From contig NZ_LKAJ02000001.1 of assembly GCF_001431295.2 (NCBI RefSeq), forward strand, positions 2,852,001 to 2,916,000: a stretch of 64,000 bases of DNA, read 5' to 3'. Below are positions 10,458-19,370 of the stretch, in pieces. The notes beneath the pieces were generated by a model. The model was given only the letters and a program-made list of their open reading frames with translations, was not told where the DNA came from and did no database searches. Every line of letters begins with the position of its first letter. The stretch's first letter is position 1. The stretch is from Candidatus Berkiella aquae (GTDB lineage: Bacteria; Pseudomonadota; Gammaproteobacteria; Berkiellales; Berkiellaceae). The translations under genes and the position numbers were made by a program.

Positions 10458-11294
10458 TTGAAAAATTCAACCTCCAAAGTCATTGTAATTACCTCAGGGA
10501 AAGGTGGGGTCGGCAAAACAACCACTAGCGCAGCTATCAGTGCAGGTCTTGCCAATATGGGTTATAAAACCGCCGTTATCGATTTTGATATTGGCTTGCG
10601 TAATCTTGATCTCATCATGGGCTGTGAACGTCGCGTTGTATATGATTTTGTTAACGTTATCAATGGTGATGCTAACTTGACCCAAGCGCTCATCAAAGAC
10701 AAACGTATTGAAAATTTATACATTCTGCCAGCATCACAAACACGTGACAAAGATGCGCTTTCCAAGGAAGGGGTCGCTAAAGTTATCGAAGAACTCAAAA
10801 AAGAATTTGATTTCATCGTTTGCGATTCTCCTGCCGGTATCGAAAAAGGTGCGCTCATGGCCCTTTACTTTGCCGATGAAGCGATTGTTGTTACAAACCC
10901 AGAAGTTTCCTCAGTACGCGATTCTGATCGCATCCTCGGCGTTTTAGCAAGTAAATCTAAAAGAGCCGAAGACAAGGAATCACCCATTAGAGAACATCTC
11001 TTAATCACCCGATATTCAGAACCTCGTGTAAAACGAGGAGAGATGTTATCGGTTGATGATGTGTTGGAAATTCTTTCCGTACCTTTACTGGGGGTTATTC
11101 CTGAGTCACCCGCAGTTCTTACCTCTTCTAACCGTGGTGTACCTGTTACTTTAGATACAGAAAGTGACGCACGATTAGCATATGAACAGGCAGTAAAACG
11201 TTTGCTGGGCGAAAAAATTCCCTTTGATTCCTCAGCAAAAAATTGGACACAGAAAATATGGGATAAACTTGCGCTGTTTCGGAGCCCGGCATGA
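10458..11294 (+). CDS. minD: Septum site-determining ATPase MinD
   Basis: MinD is the membrane-cycling ATPase that carries MinC and is displaced by MinE, giving pole-to-pole oscillation. The deviant Walker A KGGVGKTT comes directly after the first strand, and switch regions IDFDIGLRNLD and FIVCDSPAGIE are present. The C-terminal amphipathic helix NWTQKIWDKLALFRSPA serves as the membrane-targeting sequence. I chose TTG at 10458 (278 aa) because AGAGGAAC lies seven bases upstream and the length then fits the family. ATG at 10431 would add nine residues and place the SD inside the gene. It overlaps minE by 4 bp (ATGA). Confidence 0.95.
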   Translation: MKNSTSKVIVITSGKGGVGKTTTSAAISAGLANMGYKTAVIDFDIGLRNLDLIMGCERRVVYDFVNVINGDANLTQALIKDKRIENLYILPASQTRDKDALSKEGVAKVIEELKKEFDFIVCDSPAGIEKGALMALYFADEAIVVTNPEVSSVRDSDRILGVLASKSKRAEDKESPIREHLLITRYSEPRVKRGEMLSVDDVLEILSVPLLGVIPESPAVLTSSNRGVPVTLDTESDARLAYEQAVKRLLGEKIPFDSSAKNWTQKIWDKLALFRSPA

Positions 11295-11584
11295 AGATTA
11301 TCAATTTTCTACGCTTTTTAACGCAAAAAAGGACGCCTGCATCTGTCGCTAAAGAACGTTTACAAATCATTGTTTCACATGAGAGTAACCGTAAAACTGG
11401 CACAGATATTATTAAGCAGTTACAAAAAGAGCTGATTGAAGTGATCAGCAAATATATTAAGGTTGATCAAGAACAAATTAAAGTACAGTTAGAACGAAGT
11501 GGAGATTATTCTGTGCTTGAATTGAATGTGACCTTGCCTGAAGGTGCAGCACTTGCACACGAGGAAGAAAAAACCGCCTTTTAA
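11291..11584 (+). CDS. minE: Cell division topological specificity factor MinE
   Basis: MinE stimulates MinD ATPase activity and so confines MinC inhibition to the poles. At 97 residues it is close to the usual 85-95. The N-terminal membrane/MinD-contact part (INFLRFLTQKRTPASVAKER) and the QIIVSHE strand are followed by the dimerisation domain (LQKELIEVISKYI to LELNVTLP). The start codon overlaps the minD stop, so translation is probably coupled. The operon ends in a strong terminator 14 bp downstream. Confidence 0.95.
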   Translation: MKIINFLRFLTQKRTPASVAKERLQIIVSHESNRKTGTDIIKQLQKELIEVISKYIKVDQEQIKVQLERSGDYSVLELNVTLPEGAALAHEEEKTAF

Positions 11585-11597
11585 GCCTGATTTACTC

Positions 11598-11628
11598 AAA
11601 AGGCCGGCATCTGTACCGGCCTTTTTTT
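11598..11628. terminator. Bidirectional terminator between minE and fadD
   Basis: The AAAAGGCCGG / CCGGCCTTTT stem (11598-11607 with 11616-11625) has an eight-base loop. It is followed by a run of seven T on the plus strand and, through the A run, by T on the minus strand. It lies between the convergent minE and fadD genes and can serve both. Confidence 0.9.
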
Positions 11629-11630
11629 GG

Positions 11631-13319
11631 CTACTTCGAATGTTTTTTGTTCTCTTCTTCTCGTAATGCTCGACGCAAAATTTTACCCACATTGGTTTTA
11701 GGCAGTTCCGTTCTAAATTCAATTTCTCTTGGAACTTTATAACCGGTTAAATCTTTACGGCAATAGGCAATCACTTGTTCAGCCGTTAATGCAGGATCGG
11801 TTGAGACAATAAAAGCTTTAACAATTTCTCCGTGTTCATCATTTTTAACACCGATAACCGCAACTTCTTTCACGCCTTTTATCCCAGCGATAACGTCTTC
11901 AACTTCATTAGGATAAACATTAAATCCTGACACAATGATGATATCTTTTTTACGATCGACGATTCGTACAAAACCATGCTCATCGACTGTAGCAACGTCC
12001 CCTGTATGGAGCCAGCCATCACTGCTAATGACTTCCGCTGTTTTATCAGGTTGATTCCAATACCCCTTCATCACTTGAGGCCCTTGCACACAAAGCTCGC
12101 CTGGATCACCCAATGGGAGTTCTTGATTGTTATCGTCGACAATTTTGATGTTCGTTGAAGAAATAGGTAATCCAATAGAGCCATTATAATTTTTTAAGCT
12201 CATTGGGTTGATGGTAACTGCAGGACAAGTTTCCGTTAAACCATAAGCTTCAATTAAAGCAACCCCTGTTACTTCCTTCCAATGCTCTGCGACGGCCCTT
12301 TGCACTGCCATGCCTCCCCCAAGGGTAAACATAAATTTTGAAAAATCTAATTTTAAGAATTCTTCATTGTGTAACAGCGCATTAAATAACGTATTGACGC
12401 CCGTCATAATCGCAAACGTTTGGCGTTTTAATTCTTTAACAAACCCAGGAATATCACGCGGATTGGTGATGAGAATATTGGTGATTCCTGCCCTTAAGAA
12501 AACCAAGCAATTCGCCGTGAGTGAAAAAATATGATAAAGCGGCAACGCCGTAATAATGCCACCTTCAATTTTTTTATTTTCGATAAAAGGTTCAATCCAA
12601 GCAGATGCTTGTAGAACGTTTGACACCATATTACGGTGAGTTAACATCGCGCCTTTAACACCACCTGTGGTTCCACCGGTATATTGTAAAAATGCTAAAT
12701 CATCTCCTGTCATCGTAACGGGTTGGAATGCATTTTTATTCTTATGACTTATCACATCTTTGAAAGAGTACGCATGGGGAATATGCCAAGCTGGCACCAT
12801 TTTTTTGACGTGTTTAACGACCGCATTAACAATACAACCTTTAATACACCCAAGCAAGTCACCAAGCTCAGTAACAACAACATGTTCCACCTGAGAATCT
12901 TCTAGCGCTTGCTCTAGTACATGCGCAAAATTCGCCAAAACAACAATACATTTTGCGCCAGAATCTTGTAGCACACGTCGTAGTTCACGGGGTGTATAAA
13001 GTGGATTGACGTTAACGACGGTTAATCCTGCACGCAGCGTCCCAAATAATGCCACCGGGTACTGCATAACATTAGGCATCATAATCGCAACACGCTCACC
13101 TTTAGCAAGATGACATGTTTTTTGTAAAAAACCAGCGAAGGCCTGACTTTTATGATCAATCTCTTCGTAGGTCAGCGCGACTCCCATATTGGAGTAACAT
13201 GCCCTATCTTTAAATTTCTGAAAACTTTCCTCAGCCAAAGCAACCAGCGAGGGATACTGATCGGGATTAATAAACTCTGGAACACCAGAGTCATAGCTTT
13301 TTAACCAAATCTTTTCCAC
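11631..13319 (-). CDS. fadD: Long-chain fatty-acid-CoA ligase FadD
   Basis: FadD activates long-chain fatty acids to acyl-CoA (ATP to AMP + PPi) at the inner membrane. The 562-residue length matches E. coli FadD (561). The AMP-binding P-loop YTGGTTGGVKGAM is at residues 213-225. The GLTETCP adenine-binding motif and the FACS signature (DGWLHTGDVATVDEHG, then IVDRKKDIIIVSGFNVYP) follow. The C-terminal catalytic lysine region KTNVGKILRR is present. It probably feeds FadE in the same window. Transcription is from the 361-bp gap at 13320-13680. Confidence 0.95.
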   Translation of the reverse strand: MEKIWLKSYDSGVPEFINPDQYPSLVALAEESFQKFKDRACYSNMGVALTYEEIDHKSQAFAGFLQKTCHLAKGERVAIMMPNVMQYPVALFGTLRAGLTVVNVNPLYTPRELRRVLQDSGAKCIVVLANFAHVLEQALEDSQVEHVVVTELGDLLGCIKGCIVNAVVKHVKKMVPAWHIPHAYSFKDVISHKNKNAFQPVTMTGDDLAFLQYTGGTTGGVKGAMLTHRNMVSNVLQASAWIEPFIENKKIEGGIITALPLYHIFSLTANCLVFLRAGITNILITNPRDIPGFVKELKRQTFAIMTGVNTLFNALLHNEEFLKLDFSKFMFTLGGGMAVQRAVAEHWKEVTGVALIEAYGLTETCPAVTINPMSLKNYNGSIGLPISSTNIKIVDDNNQELPLGDPGELCVQGPQVMKGYWNQPDKTAEVISSDGWLHTGDVATVDEHGFVRIVDRKKDIIIVSGFNVYPNEVEDVIAGIKGVKEVAVIGVKNDEHGEIVKAFIVSTDPALTAEQVIAYCRKDLTGYKVPREIEFRTELPKTNVGKILRRALREEENKKHSK

Positions 13320-13680
13320 AATGATCCTTATGAAGCAATTCCTGCATCTTTTCTCTTGCTATCAACGATAGCAAATATTCTATTTGTTGGTAAATAAACT
13401 AATAATATATATTAAGATAGTAAGCTTATTAAACAATGTGAGTGAAATATCTTTTCTTAGTGTACTTTCTTTTTAATTGCTGAATACTATTTTAATTATC
13501 ACTCCCTGTTTTTTTCAGCATTTATAAAAACAGGGTTACATAATCGCCTCATTTCACGTTCATTTTTTACCATAAGAAAAAATATTACATATTGCATGCG
13601 TTATTTCTTTATTTTAGAATCGCGAACTCATTCATGTCTCACATGAAATAAAAATCTCCTATAAAAAAATTGGATGTAGT
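13320..13680. promoter_or_regulatory. Divergent intergenic region with a 10-bp inverted repeat
   Basis: A 361-bp AT-rich gap between fadD (minus) and the outer-membrane protein gene (plus) with no supported gene. It contains a perfect inverted repeat CCCTGTTTTT (13504-13513) / AAAAACAGGG (13526-13535) with a 12-base spacer. This could be an operator or a transcript hairpin. The TAATATATATTAAGATA stretch near 13402-13418 could hold a fadD promoter. Neither can be proved by eye. Confidence 0.4.
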
Positions 13681-14268
13681 ATGAAAACCAATAAAATTTC
13701 CCTCGTTTTACTTTCAACACTTTCACTTTGCGCGATAGATGCTATTGCTAATCCTTATGTTAGCGGTCAATTTGGCGTATACGGCACCCGCGATAGTAAC
13801 AATGTGTATGATAATCTTTTTCATAGCCACAAAGCACGCGCAACGGGACGCATCGGTGCAGGCTACTTATGGGATGTCAATCCTTGCACTGAATTAGGCC
13901 TTGAAGGCGGCGTACAAGGCTACCAAAAATTAAGAGAAAGTTACAATAACGTGGAAGCAAGCCTTCGTCGTTATAGCATTGATGTGTTAGGCGTTGTTGA
14001 TTATTACCCAACTGTTCATGGTTTTGATCTTTTTGCTAAAGCAGGCGCTGCGTATATTCGTGAAAAAGCGACGATTCATCTTGATCATTTTGATGCATCC
14101 GCGAGAAAAGGGGCTGTTGTACCTAAAGCCGTTATCGGCGCAGGTTATGACATTATCAATAATGTCAATGTCAATCTTGCATTGAGTCATGAATTTAAAC
14201 GTAGCAACGCTTACTTCTTTCCCGCTGCAACCTCGGCAATGATAGGCGCGAAATACACATTTTTCTAA
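13681..14268 (+). CDS. Small outer-membrane beta-barrel protein (OmpA-like barrel)
   Basis: A 195-residue protein with a signal peptide (cleavage likely after DAIA-N, around residue 23) and about eight amphipathic strands alternating aromatic and small residues. Strands include YVSGQFGVYG, ARATGRIGAGYLWD, RYSIDVLGVVDYY, DLFAKAGAAYIRE and VNLALSHEF. It ends in SAMIGAKYTFF, with the terminal phenylalanine that BamA-assembled barrels need. It fits the eight-stranded outer-membrane beta-barrel class. No peptidoglycan-binding domain follows. Substrate or host role is unknown. Confidence 0.8.
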   Translation: MKTNKISLVLLSTLSLCAIDAIANPYVSGQFGVYGTRDSNNVYDNLFHSHKARATGRIGAGYLWDVNPCTELGLEGGVQGYQKLRESYNNVEASLRRYSIDVLGVVDYYPTVHGFDLFAKAGAAYIREKATIHLDHFDASARKGAVVPKAVIGAGYDIINNVNVNLALSHEFKRSNAYFFPAATSAMIGAKYTFF

Positions 14269-14278
14269 TCTCTGTTGT

Positions 14279-14305
14279 GCCCTCTTCACCATAGCGTAAG
14301 AGGGC
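14279..14305 (+). terminator. Hairpin terminator after the outer-membrane protein gene
   Basis: GCCCTCTT and AAGAGGGC pair across an 11-base loop ten bases after the stop codon. They are followed by AATCTATTTC, a weak U-tract, so termination strength is uncertain. Confidence 0.5.
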
Positions 14306-14384
14306 AATCTATTTCATTGACTATTAACCACACTGACGACATAATATCGCCACTCAATAAATCAAAGTAACTCATTGGTGTTTT

Positions 14385-14603
14385 ATGCAAACTCTTAATG
14401 TTGCGGAAATCGTTCAAGTCAATGGTGGCATTTACAATGAACTATTATTGACCTCTGTCGCTATTTTCTTAGCTGGTGCGACATATAAAGCATGGGATGC
14501 CTTGAAAAATTCAACCCCTACTCCAACAACCGATACCAACAATGCTGATGCTTATTATGATGGAGCAATGTGGTATCTCAACAATGGTGGGCACTGCGCT
14601 TAA
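14385..14603 (+). CDS. Double-glycine leader peptide 1 (bacteriocin/microcin-like)
   Basis: A 72-residue peptide. Residues 1-15, MQTLNVAEIVQVNGG, form a double-glycine leader of the class II bacteriocin type, normally cleaved after GG by a peptidase-containing ABC exporter. The remaining 57 residues have a hydrophobic segment (LLLTSVAIFLAGATYKAW), a Thr/Pro-rich linker (STPTPTTDTN) and a Tyr/Trp/Asn/Gly-rich end closing with HCA. Two other peptides in this window (22886 and 34598) have the same leader in the same register. No exporter, immunity gene or modifying enzyme is adjacent. The next gene is the coiled-coil protein, 97 bp on. The SD is weak. The leader is seen directly; secretion and toxicity are inferred. 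Confidence 0.7.
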   Translation: MQTLNVAEIVQVNGGIYNELLLTSVAIFLAGATYKAWDALKNSTPTPTTDTNNADAYYDGAMWYLNNGGHCA

Positions 14604-14700
14604 TTATCCTGTTTTGTAACGCTTGCAGCCTCACCTATTACTGGAACTTTGTCCTATGGGTTCTGTCAAAAAAGGTAAATCGATATGAAAAGATTTACTT

Positions 14701-16470
14701 ATGTTGCAAAAAACTCAATTTAGCATTTTCGATTTACAAGGATTTCACCGTACCCAAGAAACATTGGATAGACTTTTGCTGCGCAAAGATTATCGCGACA
14801 GTGAACCTACACCTCAAGAAAAGCTGAATAACCCCAATGCCACCACCACTAAAAACAAAGAAGCCCTTTTAGCCAAAGCCTGCCAAGAACTTAAAATTGA
14901 TAATATTATTTACGAATTCAAGTCGATAAATCCTGCAAATGATAAAACAGCTCTGGCTGCATTTAACGAGCAAAAAAATTGGCTTGACTTAGCGCTTGCT
15001 ATCAAAATCAATCGTGAAATTGCCAGACTGCTTGAAAAAGAAGCCCTAGAAATATTTCTTTTTGAAGAAAAAATGAAAGAGTTTCGAAGAAGATTACCTG
15101 AGCTATTGGCTCAGGAAAAGCGCGAAGCGATGCAACGCAATGGCAATGCTGCAATTGCGCAAAGAATGGAAATGGAAGCCGCACTACTTGTCATGCTAAA
15201 CCAAATACATGATGAATCGATGAAGCAACTAAATAGCATTTTTGATCAAGTAGAACGCATTGCCCATCAATACGATGAAATTCAAAAAATGCGTGAACAA
15301 TGTCATGAAAAACACATTTCCAATATTGATAATGCGCTCAGTGATTTTCAAATTGAAGGACATAAAATTTTCACACCAGATGATAAGCAAACGATAAAAC
15401 GCTTATTGGCGGAGAAAAATCAACTCATCAATCAAATAGAGAAATGCGAACAAAAAATCGAACATGTAAGCGAAGCTATAAAAAAAGACAAGGTGGCGCT
15501 TTCGCAAATACGTGCTGAAATTTCAGATCTAGAAAAAAAAGAAATAATCAATACTGACAATCCTTCTGCAGAAGAAAAAGCCTATTTAGCTGAAGAATTT
15601 AAATTATGCGAAGAAGATGCTCAATCACAAATGGAAGAATTTATCTGTTATCAAAATTTGCAAGCTTTACAAGTTGAAAAAGAAGAACTTGAATCACATT
15701 CCAACGATGAGGATCAAGAAGAAAACCAAGAAGAAAAAAGAAAGCTGATGAAGAAGATCGATAAAATCTCAGGTGAAGAAACACGTTTGCAAGATAAAAT
15801 AGCAGAATTAAAATCACAACAAGCAGAAATAGCTGCCCAGCGCCAAGAAAAGTACGACAAATTCATGGATGGTTTAGGATCTAAAAATATAATCACTGCT
15901 TCCATCAAAGCGGCTCGCATCAAACAATTAAAAGAAGAAGAAAAAAAACTAGAAGTTAGAATTCAAAGAAATGAAACCAGGCTGACAAAGCTAGAAGGAA
16001 AACGTGAAAATTTATCGGTTGCATTGCACGGTGTTATTGATTCTATCGATAAAACTTTTGATAAAGCAAAGAACTGGGCTCACGGTTTATTTTCGAAAAA
16101 ATCTTCTCCTAAAACAGATTCTGATAAATCAGCTGAAATTGAAGCACTTGAAAAATTAGAACAGATCCAACAAACCGTAGAAAAAGAAGCTGAACTTGAC
16201 AGAACGGATGATAAAAAATTTGCAGAGCAAGCTAAAGACTGCAAATTACAAATGCATGCCTTAGGCAAAAGAGCAAATGAAATCATGGCGACAGGAGCAA
16301 GTTGCGGTGCTCTGATGGGCCTTGTTTCACCACGCAGCCAACACGCACAAACCATTAACCAGCATCAGAAAGACCAAGAACAATTAAATAACAAAATACA
16401 GGAAAAGATTAGCAGGACATTTATACCGGGAGCTGGTCTTGGGCTTAGCGTTGGTGCAGGTTATAGTTAA
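14701..16470 (+). CDS. Large coiled-coil protein, unknown function
   Basis: A 589-residue, highly charged, Glu/Lys/Gln-rich protein without signal peptide. Long coiled-coil stretches cover roughly residues 100-210 and 225-460, with heptad-like leucines and isoleucines. The final 90 residues lose the coil character and end in the Gly-rich PGAGLGLSVGAGYS. ATG at 14701 is the first possible start after an in-frame stop at 14686-14688. I do not recognise a family. Long coiled coils are frequent in Legionella and Coxiella secreted effectors, so a Dot/Icm-type substrate is possible, but no secretion signal was tested. It lies on the same strand as the double-glycine peptide upstream. Confidence 0.6.
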   Translation: MLQKTQFSIFDLQGFHRTQETLDRLLLRKDYRDSEPTPQEKLNNPNATTTKNKEALLAKACQELKIDNIIYEFKSINPANDKTALAAFNEQKNWLDLALAIKINREIARLLEKEALEIFLFEEKMKEFRRRLPELLAQEKREAMQRNGNAAIAQRMEMEAALLVMLNQIHDESMKQLNSIFDQVERIAHQYDEIQKMREQCHEKHISNIDNALSDFQIEGHKIFTPDDKQTIKRLLAEKNQLINQIEKCEQKIEHVSEAIKKDKVALSQIRAEISDLEKKEIINTDNPSAEEKAYLAEEFKLCEEDAQSQMEEFICYQNLQALQVEKEELESHSNDEDQEENQEEKRKLMKKIDKISGEETRLQDKIAELKSQQAEIAAQRQEKYDKFMDGLGSKNIITASIKAARIKQLKEEEKKLEVRIQRNETRLTKLEGKRENLSVALHGVIDSIDKTFDKAKNWAHGLFSKKSSPKTDSDKSAEIEALEKLEQIQQTVEKEAELDRTDDKKFAEQAKDCKLQMHALGKRANEIMATGASCGALMGLVSPRSQHAQTINQHQKDQEQLNNKIQEKISRTFIPGAGLGLSVGAGYS

Positions 16471-16537
16471 TTTTATAGTGGTCAAAAAGATGGAACGGCT
16501 AAATTAGTATATATCTGTAGATTTAAGGTGAACGTTT

Positions 16538-17776
16538 ATGAAATTATTCAATAGCATTTTAATCGCCTTACTAGTAACAACAGCGCCTGTGATCGCAACT
16601 GCTGATGAAGGCGCAGATACCTTTTTTTTATTAGATGTCAATAGAGAGTGTTTTTCAACAGAACATATCTTAGGCAGCGATTCTGCTCTTAAATACCAAG
16701 CACCCAAAACACTGAATAATTTTGACATGGCTGTATTTAAAAGTCAGCCTCTGCGTAGCGGTTATCCTAAAAACCGTCAAGAATTAAAGAAACTGGTGGA
16801 TGACTTTTATGCTAATGGTAAACGTCCCAAGTCAGATGAATATTTCAACTTAATGAATCAGTTCACACCCGATGCCATTATTGCTATCGTTGAATCTACT
16901 TTAAAAGACGAAGACGCCCTTAAAGAAATTGCCAAAGATTCTTATCGCCATGTAACTGATTTTACTAAAATTGTTTTAGTTCAAGGTGATAAATCCAATA
17001 ATTATAAAGTACGTTTGCATCTATGGTGGCCGCAAAAGGATAGTGTTGCAAAAAAATTAGCGGTAGAAGATAAACATGTTCACAAATGGGATTTTTCTTC
17101 ACGCATGTTTGCTGGCAAATTTGAAAATCAAATTTTCACTACCCGTAACGCGAGTGAAAAAGAAAAGCAAATACATGATAACTTTATCACTCAAGTTGAA
17201 AAATTACCGAAAGACGAACAAAAGAAAGTTTTTGAAAGTTTAAACATGATAGAAATGGCATTATATAAAAAATCCATGTTTCATAATAAGCAATACTTAT
17301 GCTCTTTAAAACAGGAGGAGTATTATACTTTAAAAGATTTAATGAAAAAATTTAATTTGACGAAAGATGAAGTTCAAATTATCTTATCTGCTTATCAGCG
17401 TTATATCACCGAACCCAATGTAACCGGTGAATATCACTTGAAGAAAATTGGTTTAGAAATGCTTAATCCACCCATCTTATACAACATTGCCGATGGCACC
17501 ATCTATGTGGAACGTTATCAATTAGCACATCGTTTGATTTCTAATCCTAACGATATTACCGTAACAATGGTTGTGACAGCTCCTCCTATCAAAGAGGCAG
17601 ATCCTTATCTTTTAATGCGAGAAGAAACGGGTGAAGATATTACAAAAAATGCGCCCAAACTTAGCGTAGAAGATCTTCGAAAAGAATTAACGATGTTTTT
17701 AGAATATATGAAAGCAAAACAACGAAAACAGGATGAAACCAAGAAAACTGAAAAACCTAAAGAATTAGTTCATTAG
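16538..17776 (+). CDS. Secreted protein with a cupin-like HxH segment, unknown function
   Basis: A 412-residue protein with a signal peptide (cleavage likely after IATA, residues 18-22). Residues 139-200 read like a cupin metal site: FTKIVLVQG, then KVRLHLWWP, then KHVHKWDFSSRMFAGKF with His180 and His182. This resembles cysteine-dioxygenase-like cupins, in which HxH ligates iron. The second half is helical and ends in a Lys/Glu-rich tail (AKQRKQDETKKTEKPKE). The SD is AAGGTGAA upstream of ATG 16538. It overlaps the convergent Ppx-like gene by 4 bp. The cupin reading is inference; no substrate can be assigned. Confidence 0.55.
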   Translation: MKLFNSILIALLVTTAPVIATADEGADTFFLLDVNRECFSTEHILGSDSALKYQAPKTLNNFDMAVFKSQPLRSGYPKNRQELKKLVDDFYANGKRPKSDEYFNLMNQFTPDAIIAIVESTLKDEDALKEIAKDSYRHVTDFTKIVLVQGDKSNNYKVRLHLWWPQKDSVAKKLAVEDKHVHKWDFSSRMFAGKFENQIFTTRNASEKEKQIHDNFITQVEKLPKDEQKKVFESLNMIEMALYKKSMFHNKQYLCSLKQEEYYTLKDLMKKFNLTKDEVQIILSAYQRYITEPNVTGEYHLKKIGLEMLNPPILYNIADGTIYVERYQLAHRLISNPNDITVTMVVTAPPIKEADPYLLMREETGEDITKNAPKLSVEDLRKELTMFLEYMKAKQRKQDETKKTEKPKELVH

Positions 17777-18831
17777 CAGTATTTCTTTAGGTCTCTAGCC
17801 GGTGACAAAAATGGCACCGGTATATCTTGGAGCAATCCTAATGTGTTACTCACATTTAATGGTTGCATTTGGGAAATGCCTAATCTCTGCATCATCGCCA
17901 AACTCAGAATAAGCGTAGGCAGTAAAATTTGTGCAAAATTGATGTTTTCTTCAACAGCGAGTAACTCTTCATCCGATTTATCTAATAATGCCATGATTGT
18001 CTTTTCAAGATTATCTGCGCTGTAGCTAACACCCGCTCCTACAATTTTTTCAATAATGGGGTAAATAGCAACGTTATGTACAGCCCCGACACACATAACA
18101 GGAAGATTCTCTTTAATGAGTGATTTTAAACTTCCCATGTCAGCAATAGATTGGTCTATTAACTTCATTGCAACATTTTGTGCCAATTGATATTTTTCTT
18201 CTGAAAATGGATTTAATGATACAGTAGAATTATTTAATGATTTTTGTAACTCGCCGGTAAAGGTTTCAACCCCCAGATCAATCCCTGCTATTTGCAGTGC
18301 ATCGTCTGGTGACTTATACACAAACTGCATACTGCCACCACCTAAATCAAAAATAATCTTATCTTCTGACAATTTAGTTTTTGCAGAATAGTATGCTAAT
18401 AAACCTTCTTGCTTATAACTAATAATATCAATGGGAAAACCGACGGCTTCTGATATTTCTTGAACGACTTCTTTACCATTTTCAGCTTGACGAAATGCAG
18501 CTGTGGCAACTGCATAATGTTCTATTTTCTGATCACTCGAGCTATTACAAATTTCGCTTATGAATGCTTTTAGAGAATCGATAGCCAATTTTACAATGTC
18601 AGGTGAAAACTGGCCTTTATTTAACCGAAGATTGCGGGCAAATTGTATGGGCAAACGCTTATCTAATACAACTTCTTCTACGTTACCATCTTTTTGTAAA
18701 ATTTTTGAAATAACCGTCGTCTTAATACCACCAGAACCAATATCGTAAGCTATTTTGGTGATTGGTTCTGCTGCGCCTGCAGCTGCTGTTTCTGTTGATC
18801 CGGTTTTAATTTCAAAAGAAGGATTAAGCAT
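17773..18831 (-). CDS. Ppx/GppA phosphatase-like protein
   Basis: A 352-residue member of the ASKHA-fold exopolyphosphatase / pppGpp phosphohydrolase family. The phosphate-1 loop reads AYDIGSGGIKTTV near the N-terminus. The phosphate-2 loop reads IIFDLGGGSMQFVY near residue 160, and GIDLGVETF follows. It is much shorter than E. coli Ppx or GppA (about 500 aa) because the C-terminal HD-like domain is missing; only the catalytic two-lobe core is present. Substrate (polyphosphate or pppGpp) cannot be decided. The AAGGTAA SD supports ATG 18831. Its 3' end overlaps the cupin-like gene. Confidence 0.7.
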   Translation of the reverse strand: MLNPSFEIKTGSTETAAAGAAEPITKIAYDIGSGGIKTTVISKILQKDGNVEEVVLDKRLPIQFARNLRLNKGQFSPDIVKLAIDSLKAFISEICNSSSDQKIEHYAVATAAFRQAENGKEVVQEISEAVGFPIDIISYKQEGLLAYYSAKTKLSEDKIIFDLGGGSMQFVYKSPDDALQIAGIDLGVETFTGELQKSLNNSTVSLNPFSEEKYQLAQNVAMKLIDQSIADMGSLKSLIKENLPVMCVGAVHNVAIYPIIEKIVGAGVSYSADNLEKTIMALLDKSDEELLAVEENINFAQILLPTLILSLAMMQRLGISQMQPLNVSNTLGLLQDIPVPFLSPARDLKKYC

Positions 18832-19042
18832 GAAAATTACCTTACAAAATGCATACTACAGCATAATTATTATTCGTTGAAATCTCAGCTAAAAAAAGAT
18901 AGAAGGTTTCAAACTACAGATTAGTACCCATAAAAGCGTGCATGACAATGGGTTGCATTGTTTGCTTATACAGTTTTTGGAGAATCATCATTGCGCGATA
19001 TATAATTAAATGAATAGACCTCTCATTGCAAGGCGAAACGCA

Positions 19043-19270
19043 GTGAAAATTGCCTCCAACGTTATTGGAATATTATTGATCATATTTGGTATTGTCGCTT
19101 TGTCTTATCAAGGTTTTAGCTATACCAAGACCGAAGATGTGATTAAATTTGGTGAACTTAAAGTGACAGCGCAAACCAAGGAACGTGTGCAAATTCCTCC
19201 CATAGCTGGTGTTATATCCGTCATTGCCGGTATTGCGGTGATTGCACTGGGTCGATTTGGTAAAAAATAA
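19043..19270 (+). CDS. Small two-TM membrane protein (possibly DUF3185)
   Basis: About 75 residues with two TM helices (VIGILLIIFGIVALSYQGF and IAGVISVIAGIAVIALG) joined by a polar loop (FGELKVTAQTKERVQIPP). The pattern is that of small bacterial membrane proteins of the DUF3185 kind. I prefer GTG at 19043, which has AAGG nine bases upstream and starts right before the first TM. An ATG at 19010 would give 86 residues. Function is unknown. It stands alone. Confidence 0.6.
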   Translation: MKIASNVIGILLIIFGIVALSYQGFSYTKTEDVIKFGELKVTAQTKERVQIPPIAGVISVIAGIAVIALGRFGKK

Positions 19271-19370
19271 CTTCGTCATAGGTCATTCTTTTATCGTCCC
19301 TCTCTATAAACATTTGCCAGCCCTGTTATCTTGGGCTATGGCTTAGTAAAGTGGTTAAAAGGAAAATTGT

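Noticed and set aside
13504..13535. Terminator from the CCCTGTTTTT inverted repeat
   Set aside because: It lies between divergent gene starts, not after a gene end, so an operator or neutral hairpin is more likely.
14570..14827. An 85-residue frame overlapping the first double-glycine peptide and the coiled-coil gene
   Set aside because: It lies out of frame with both supported genes, is Cys/Lys/Trp-rich without a motif, and has no SD.
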